Both the position numbers and the translations under genes were made by a program. This document shows, in pieces, positions 1 through 64,000 of a stretch of 64,000 nt of DNA. Positions within the stretch are counted from its first letter, which is position 1, and every line of letters begins with the position of its first letter. The DNA lies in assembly GCA_002007465.1 (NCBI GenBank), contig LNAC01000348.1, positions 896,853 through 960,852 on the forward strand, read 5' to 3'. This DNA is from Ailurus styani. Taxonomy: Eukaryota > Chordata > Mammalia > Carnivora > Ailuridae. The notes below the pieces were generated by a model, which had not been told where the DNA came from, searched no databases, and was given only the letters and a program-made list of their open reading frames with translations.

Positions 1-30
1 TTCACCAACTGAGCCAGCGAGGCACCCTCG
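1..30 (-). repeat. CAN SINE head fragment, cut by window edge
   Basis: ACCAACTGAGCCAGCGAGGC is the reverse complement of the SINE 5' (tRNA-related) head; the rest lies outside the window. Confidence 0.8.
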
Positions 31-130
31 TAAATTAGTAATTTTTGAAATGACTGTGTCCCTGCATTCTTTTTGTTTGTTTGTTTTTGGTTTTTGTTTT
101 GGTCCCTGCGTCCTTTAAGACTGGCAGTCT

Positions 131-313
131 GGGGGCGCCTGGGTGGCTCAGATGGTTAAACCTCTGCCTTCAGCTCAGGTCATGATCCCCGGGTCCTGGG
201 ATCAAGCCCTGCATCAGGTTCCCTGCTCAGTGGGGAGCCTGCTTCTCCTCCCTCTGCCTGCCTTTCTGCTTACTTGTGCTCTCTCTCAAATAAATAAATA
301 AAATCTTAAAAAA
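131..313 (+). mobile_element. CAN SINE (SINEC), full length
   Basis: tRNA-derived head (GGCGCCTGGGTGGCTCAG), pyrimidine-rich body, then AAATAAATAAATAAAATCTT and an A-tail. Flanked by target duplications AAGACTGGCAGTCT (117-130) and AAGACTGGCGGTCT (314-327), one mismatch. Confidence 0.95.
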
Positions 314-1078
314 AAGACTGGCGGTCTATATGTTTAGGCTGCAGTGCCTGTCACATTTCCTGGCCCATAGTAGTGCTCCTTAATCACTGGAACTAATATT
401 TGTCACTACCACCTCCGAATCTTTTAGTAGGTAGTCTTCTGTTCTTGATCTCTGATAATCTCAAAACATGCCACTGAGCTTGCTTCTGTTTTAATGTTAC
501 TGGTCAAGAAGTAGCATTTCCACGTCCGTTTGGGAACAATAACTTAAAATAGGTAGTGTTCATGTATAAATGTAAATTCATTCTTCATTGAAATCTTCCT
601 TTTCACCATCTGGTCTGATGCTTGGGGGAGCTTGATCACTCTTTGTTTTCAACTGGTTTAAGAATGTAAAAGAATGTAAATAGCACTAATCTTTACTATT
701 CTCTGACCAATCTTCTTTAAGGAGAAGGAAATTGTTTGAAAACTACCTTTTCAGGTCTGGAAAGCTAGACAGGAATATGGAAACTAGGCTCTGGAGAAAA
801 GGACAGATTACAGATGTGGTTTTTTTCTTATATTTTCTGTAATGACAAATATTGCTTTTGTAGTAAGAAATTTTTTTATTATCTTTCTAAAGTTTGCAAT
901 CTACCTACAAAGGGACAATTAAAAGATAAAGATTATATTATGAATTTTTTATGACTTCATATTACGTGTGAATAATTATATTATGAATTCTATGACTTAT
1001 GAATGTTTTTATTTATCTGGCATTATAAACATTTTTCATGAATATTCTTACACGTTTCTTAATACTTTTATTTTACAG

Positions 1079-38640
<37,562 letters not shown>

Positions 38641-38955
38641 CAACTCTTCCTGTTATTTCTGGCAGCTATTTTACCAGACTGTGCCTAAAGAATTTTGTGA
38701 AATATACTTTGCTTCATGTGCAGGTAACCAAAAATCATTTCAAAAAATCATTTCAACCTTATTGATGGGCAATTTTTTTTATTGGCAAAGTTTTTCAGAA
38801 AACTTTTTAAATGTAATTAAACCATCCGAATCTGTCACTCTAGTCCTGTAAATTCTAATCGAGGTATCTTGATGGTTATATGTGGTATTGTTTACACTGT
38901 TAAGATCCACATGTAAAGCCATTACACAAATAAATAGTCAATGTTAAAATGCAAA
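38641..38955 (+). other. PDSS1: PDSS1 3' untranslated region
   Basis: AT-rich sequence from the stop codon to a candidate poly(A) signal AATAAA at 38929-38934. A GT-rich stretch (TTTATCGTGTTTC) follows about 25-40 bases later. The cleavage site near 38,950 is inferred, giving a short 3' UTR of about 310 nt. Confidence 0.65.
38929..38934 (+). terminator. PDSS1: Candidate PDSS1 poly(A) signal
   Basis: Canonical AATAAA 289 bases after the TGA, and the only clear one on the plus strand before the ABI1 3' end. Confidence 0.6.
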
Positions 38956-39063
38956 TGGTTTATCGTGTTTCACCATAGGAGTAAAGGTCACAAAAATTGT
39001 TAAGTCTACATTTCAGTCCACATTAGATTTTAACAGTATCCAAAATTTCATATAGGAGAATGG

Positions 39064-39069
39064 TTTATT
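39064..39069 (-). terminator. ABI1: Candidate ABI1 distal poly(A) signal
   Basis: Reads AATAAA on the minus strand (TTTATT on plus), 1.67 kb after the ABI1 stop and 130 bp from the PDSS1 signal. Confidence 0.5.
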
Positions 39070-39980
39070 ATAAAAGACTGTACATAAAATTTAGACAACA
39101 GGTTATATACAAAATTAAGAGAACATTCCACTTGAAAAAATGAAAAAGGTAGCTACCTGATCACTCGTGATACTGAAATCATGTTTAAAATTAACAAAGG
39201 CAAAATGCATATACAACAGTCACATTGATTTGGTAGCAATAATGGCCTTTAATTTTCAGAAATAAATGTTTTGCGCTAGTCTTACCATTTACTATGCTGT
39301 TATAAGTCTGTAACGTCCAGTACATAACTGTAATTTGAAATCCAAACAAATCCTCAATACACAGAAACCCACACTTGAGTGCTCTACTTTAATATCCTAA
39401 GCAATATAGAATTACACACAAGATAAGAAAAAAACATCCCTCCAACCTTCCCTTAAACTAAGAGGAGACACACAAAGTGCATGTGTTGCATTTCAATTAT
39501 TTCAAAAGACAATATAAATCTGTTGGTCAGGAATATTCCCCTTTCACTGATTACACATGATTCACTTTTTTTCGAATGATTTTTTTCTTAAAACCTTTTT
39601 TATGTTGCTAGTGCCAGGTAATGGATTAAATAGCGCCTATTCAAAAGTCAATTGCACCCACTTCTACAAAAACATGTAAAAGATAATTTCCTTTAATTGA
39701 ACCCAGTATACAACAATCCACTGGAAAACCAAAGGACTGACACGGCAGTCCTTAAGAATTTTACTTACAGAATGTGCATACTTAAACACATTTTCTTAGC
39801 TCTGAAAAAGTTACTTTAGAAAAGGAATTCAGTAGATTGACTTGTAAATACCCATCTCAGATTTTAAATCTGCAAAAATCAGTCACTGCCATTGGGACAG
39901 GTTGATTGATAAGGCTAATATTTTTTTCCAAGTTAATATATTGAGAAAATAGAACCATAATTCTGCAATAAATCAGTATC

Positions 39981-40020
39981 TTTATTTATTCATTTATTTA
40001 TTCATTTATTTATTTATTTT
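39981..40020. repeat. (TTTA)n/(TTCA) simple repeat in ABI1 3' UTR
   Basis: Forty bases of TTTATTTATTCATTTATTTA type. On the ABI1 strand it contains overlapping AATAAA hexamers, a possible proximal polyadenylation region about 750 nt after the stop codon. Confidence 0.8.
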
Positions 40021-40741
40021 AAAAGCAAACCAGTGAAGGAAGGACAAAAACCTTTGGTTCACTTATGTATTTATGAATGGAAAAAATTTATAATGCAAAT
40101 TCACTCATTAAAAAACTTAGGTACAAATTACAACATTACAGATAACCCTTTGTTTTGTTTCACATGGAGACCTTAGAGACTCAATGCATTTCAAGAGACC
40201 TAAGTATGAGTACTCCAAGTAAATATTACACAAATTGGAAGCATCTTGGATTTTTTAAGTATATTTCAATACATAAATTTGTATGCATGCTTTAAACAAA
40301 TAGTACATTTCAAGAATGAGAAAGTCTAAACAAAAAGTATGACCAGCACCAGGATTGAAATGTTCTGATTTTAATATTAGTCTGACATAGCGTTAGTAAC
40401 CATGCTGCACTGAAACATGTAACGGTACAATCTGAATCATGGTTTGTTAAATATTATACCCCACACCCCCAGAATACTTAGGCTGGTCATAAAGTTAACT
40501 GTGTAAGTAAGCACATAAGCATAATCAGTTACGGACAGCCCCTTGTATAAATTGCCATTTAGCAATACACAAACTGCCTCAAAGATATATGCTTACAGGT
40601 AGACATTCAATTATATCAATAAAACAGCATGTCCTGAAAGTATGGGCACATTTTAAAACATTTTAAGACAATTCTGTTAACCATAATAGTCCCACAGTAT
40701 GACTGAGTAATAAGAACCACCTACTTTAAAAGCAAAAAAAT

Positions 40742-62850
<22,109 letters not shown>

Positions 62851-64000
62851 CTTTACGTTGGCAAAAAAAGGGGGGGAAAAAGTAGAAATTAATTCTAAAT
62901 AAATTATATCTGATAGGACACGTTTACATTTATAGTTATTCAATTTATGTTAATACGCTTTTACCCAGCCATATTTCAAATATTTTATAAAGAAAAAATA
63001 TCCATAAGCAATAGGGGAATATTCACCTGTATCAAATATTTTTTCAAAAGAATATATTCATAAGGAAACCACCACTTAATTATGCCGATCTCATGCAGGT
63101 CCAGGATTGTCTTAGGTTGGTATTTTATCCTATGAAACTAATCCAACTGAATCACAGATGATAAACAACGATTTAAACACAAACACCTAACACATACAAT
63201 GTAAGGCTACTTTAACACATCAGTGTACAAGACCTAAGGCTTTACTGAACAATCAATGCCCAAGTATTCATTAGATGACTGGTAAACAGTATTTTAAAAA
63301 CTGATAAAACTGTAAATGTTAAAGTTCAAAATCACATGTTACCTGAGCTGAAGGCAGAGGCTTTAACCCACTGAGCCACTCAGGCGCCCCAAATACTAAC
63401 TTATTCTAAACTTAGAAATACTCTAAATATGACCACACATCTTCCCTCATTTGTTTTTTCAAATGAACAAGAAAAAAAAATAGCATTCAAGTATAAACTG
63501 ATCTTAAGTGAAAGAATGAATGGAGAATTTGGGAATAAAAATTCTAGCTGAACTCTGCTACTATGCAATAATGGCGTAACCTTTAACCTTATATGGAGCT
63601 CCACCTCCTCTATCACACATGTATTTATGTATACAGAAGTGTTTGAGTTTGAGAGTGTTAGAAGAAAATAATCTCTGTATTTTACAGCTTAAAATACTGC
63701 AATTGTTAGCAACCTACAAGATTTTTCCACTTAAATCTCCCCAAAACACAACCAAACTAGACTTATTTCCTTAAAATCTCACTTCATTTCTTTAACATTT
63801 ATGAATGAACCACTTTACCATTTCCCTGGAATCTTAGGTTGAAAACAATAGAATTCTCTTTGATTCCGATCTTCTGGCCCTAAGTAAATCATAAGCTTTG
63901 TATACCACACGTGCTGAAAGTCTGTTAAGGCCAGCCAATCCTTTCTTTGATATATGACTCAATAGCTTAACTCCTTTAATACAAGTGAAACCTTTAAAAA
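62851..64000 (-). other. ABI1: ABI1 intron upstream of microexon (cut by window end)
   Basis: No coding exon for the expected preceding ABI1 segment (ending VGHGVK) is found here, so it lies beyond 64,000. Holds one SINE head fragment. Confidence 0.8.
63341..63390 (-). repeat. CAN SINE head fragment
   Basis: ACCTGAGCTGAAGGCAGAGG to CTGAGCCACTCAGGCGCCCC; about 50 bases of the tRNA-related head with no body or tail. Confidence 0.85.

Larger units (their letters stand above)
1..1078 (+). other. PDSS1: PDSS1 intron upstream of first exon in window
   Basis: Intron sequence holding a minus-strand SINE head at 1-30 and a complete SINE at 131-313. From about 330 to 1078 it is AT-rich with no recognised element. 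Confidence 0.8.
39045..40741 (-). other. ABI1: ABI1 3' untranslated region
   Basis: About 1.7 kb of AT-rich sequence without recognised SINEs, from the TAA down to a candidate poly(A) signal (minus-strand AATAAA at 39064-39069). The freedom from young repeats is expected of a mature mRNA end. It contains a run of TTTA/TTCA repeats at 39981-40020 that gives several extra AATAAA hexamers on the minus strand. The exact end is inferred. Confidence 0.7.

Noticed and set aside
131..313. tRNA-like heads of the SINEs as tRNA genes
   Set aside because: They are diverged SINE promoters with no intact cloverleaf or anticodon arm; repeat copies, not tRNA genes.

Overview
This is a mammalian nuclear genome window. 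The organism is most likely a caniform carnivore, probably a mustelid or close relative. The call rests on about twenty copies of the carnivore tRNA-derived SINE (CAN SINE/SINEC), a carnivore-type L1 3' end, and interrupted genes with GT-AG splice sites. The species is inferred from repeats alone and is the least certain part.

Left part (about 1-38,950, plus strand): the 3' portion of PDSS1, subunit 1 of decaprenyl (all-trans-polyprenyl) diphosphate synthase, which makes the isoprenoid tail of coenzyme Q in mitochondria. Ten coding exons can be joined in one open frame of 365 codons ending at a TGA at 38638-38640. They carry the GKxxRP segment and both aspartate-rich motifs. The N-terminal exon(s) and promoter lie upstream of the window.

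Right part (about 39,045-64,000, minus strand): the 3' portion of ABI1 (Abl interactor 1), a subunit of the WAVE actin-regulatory complex. Nine coding exons, including a 15-nt microexon, give 353 codons covering the serine/proline-rich middle and the C-terminal SH3 domain. The N-terminal (WAVE-binding) exons lie beyond 64,000. The two genes are unrelated in function and converge tail to tail; their poly(A) signals are only about 130 bp apart.

Everything else is intron, 3' UTR or interspersed repeats: CAN SINEs in both orientations (several with clear target-site duplications, one nested in another, one train of three), MIR and L2 remnants, old L1 3' ends, hAT-type DNA transposons (MER5A, MER20 and others), one LTR-like remnant, microsatellites and a CpG-rich patch in a PDSS1 intron. 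No rRNA gene, functional tRNA gene, CRISPR array or operon was seen. No wholly new biological system was found. The most useful observations are the ABI1 microexon, the run of frame-neutral ABI1 exons, the tight convergent 3' ends, and the SINE insertion histories.
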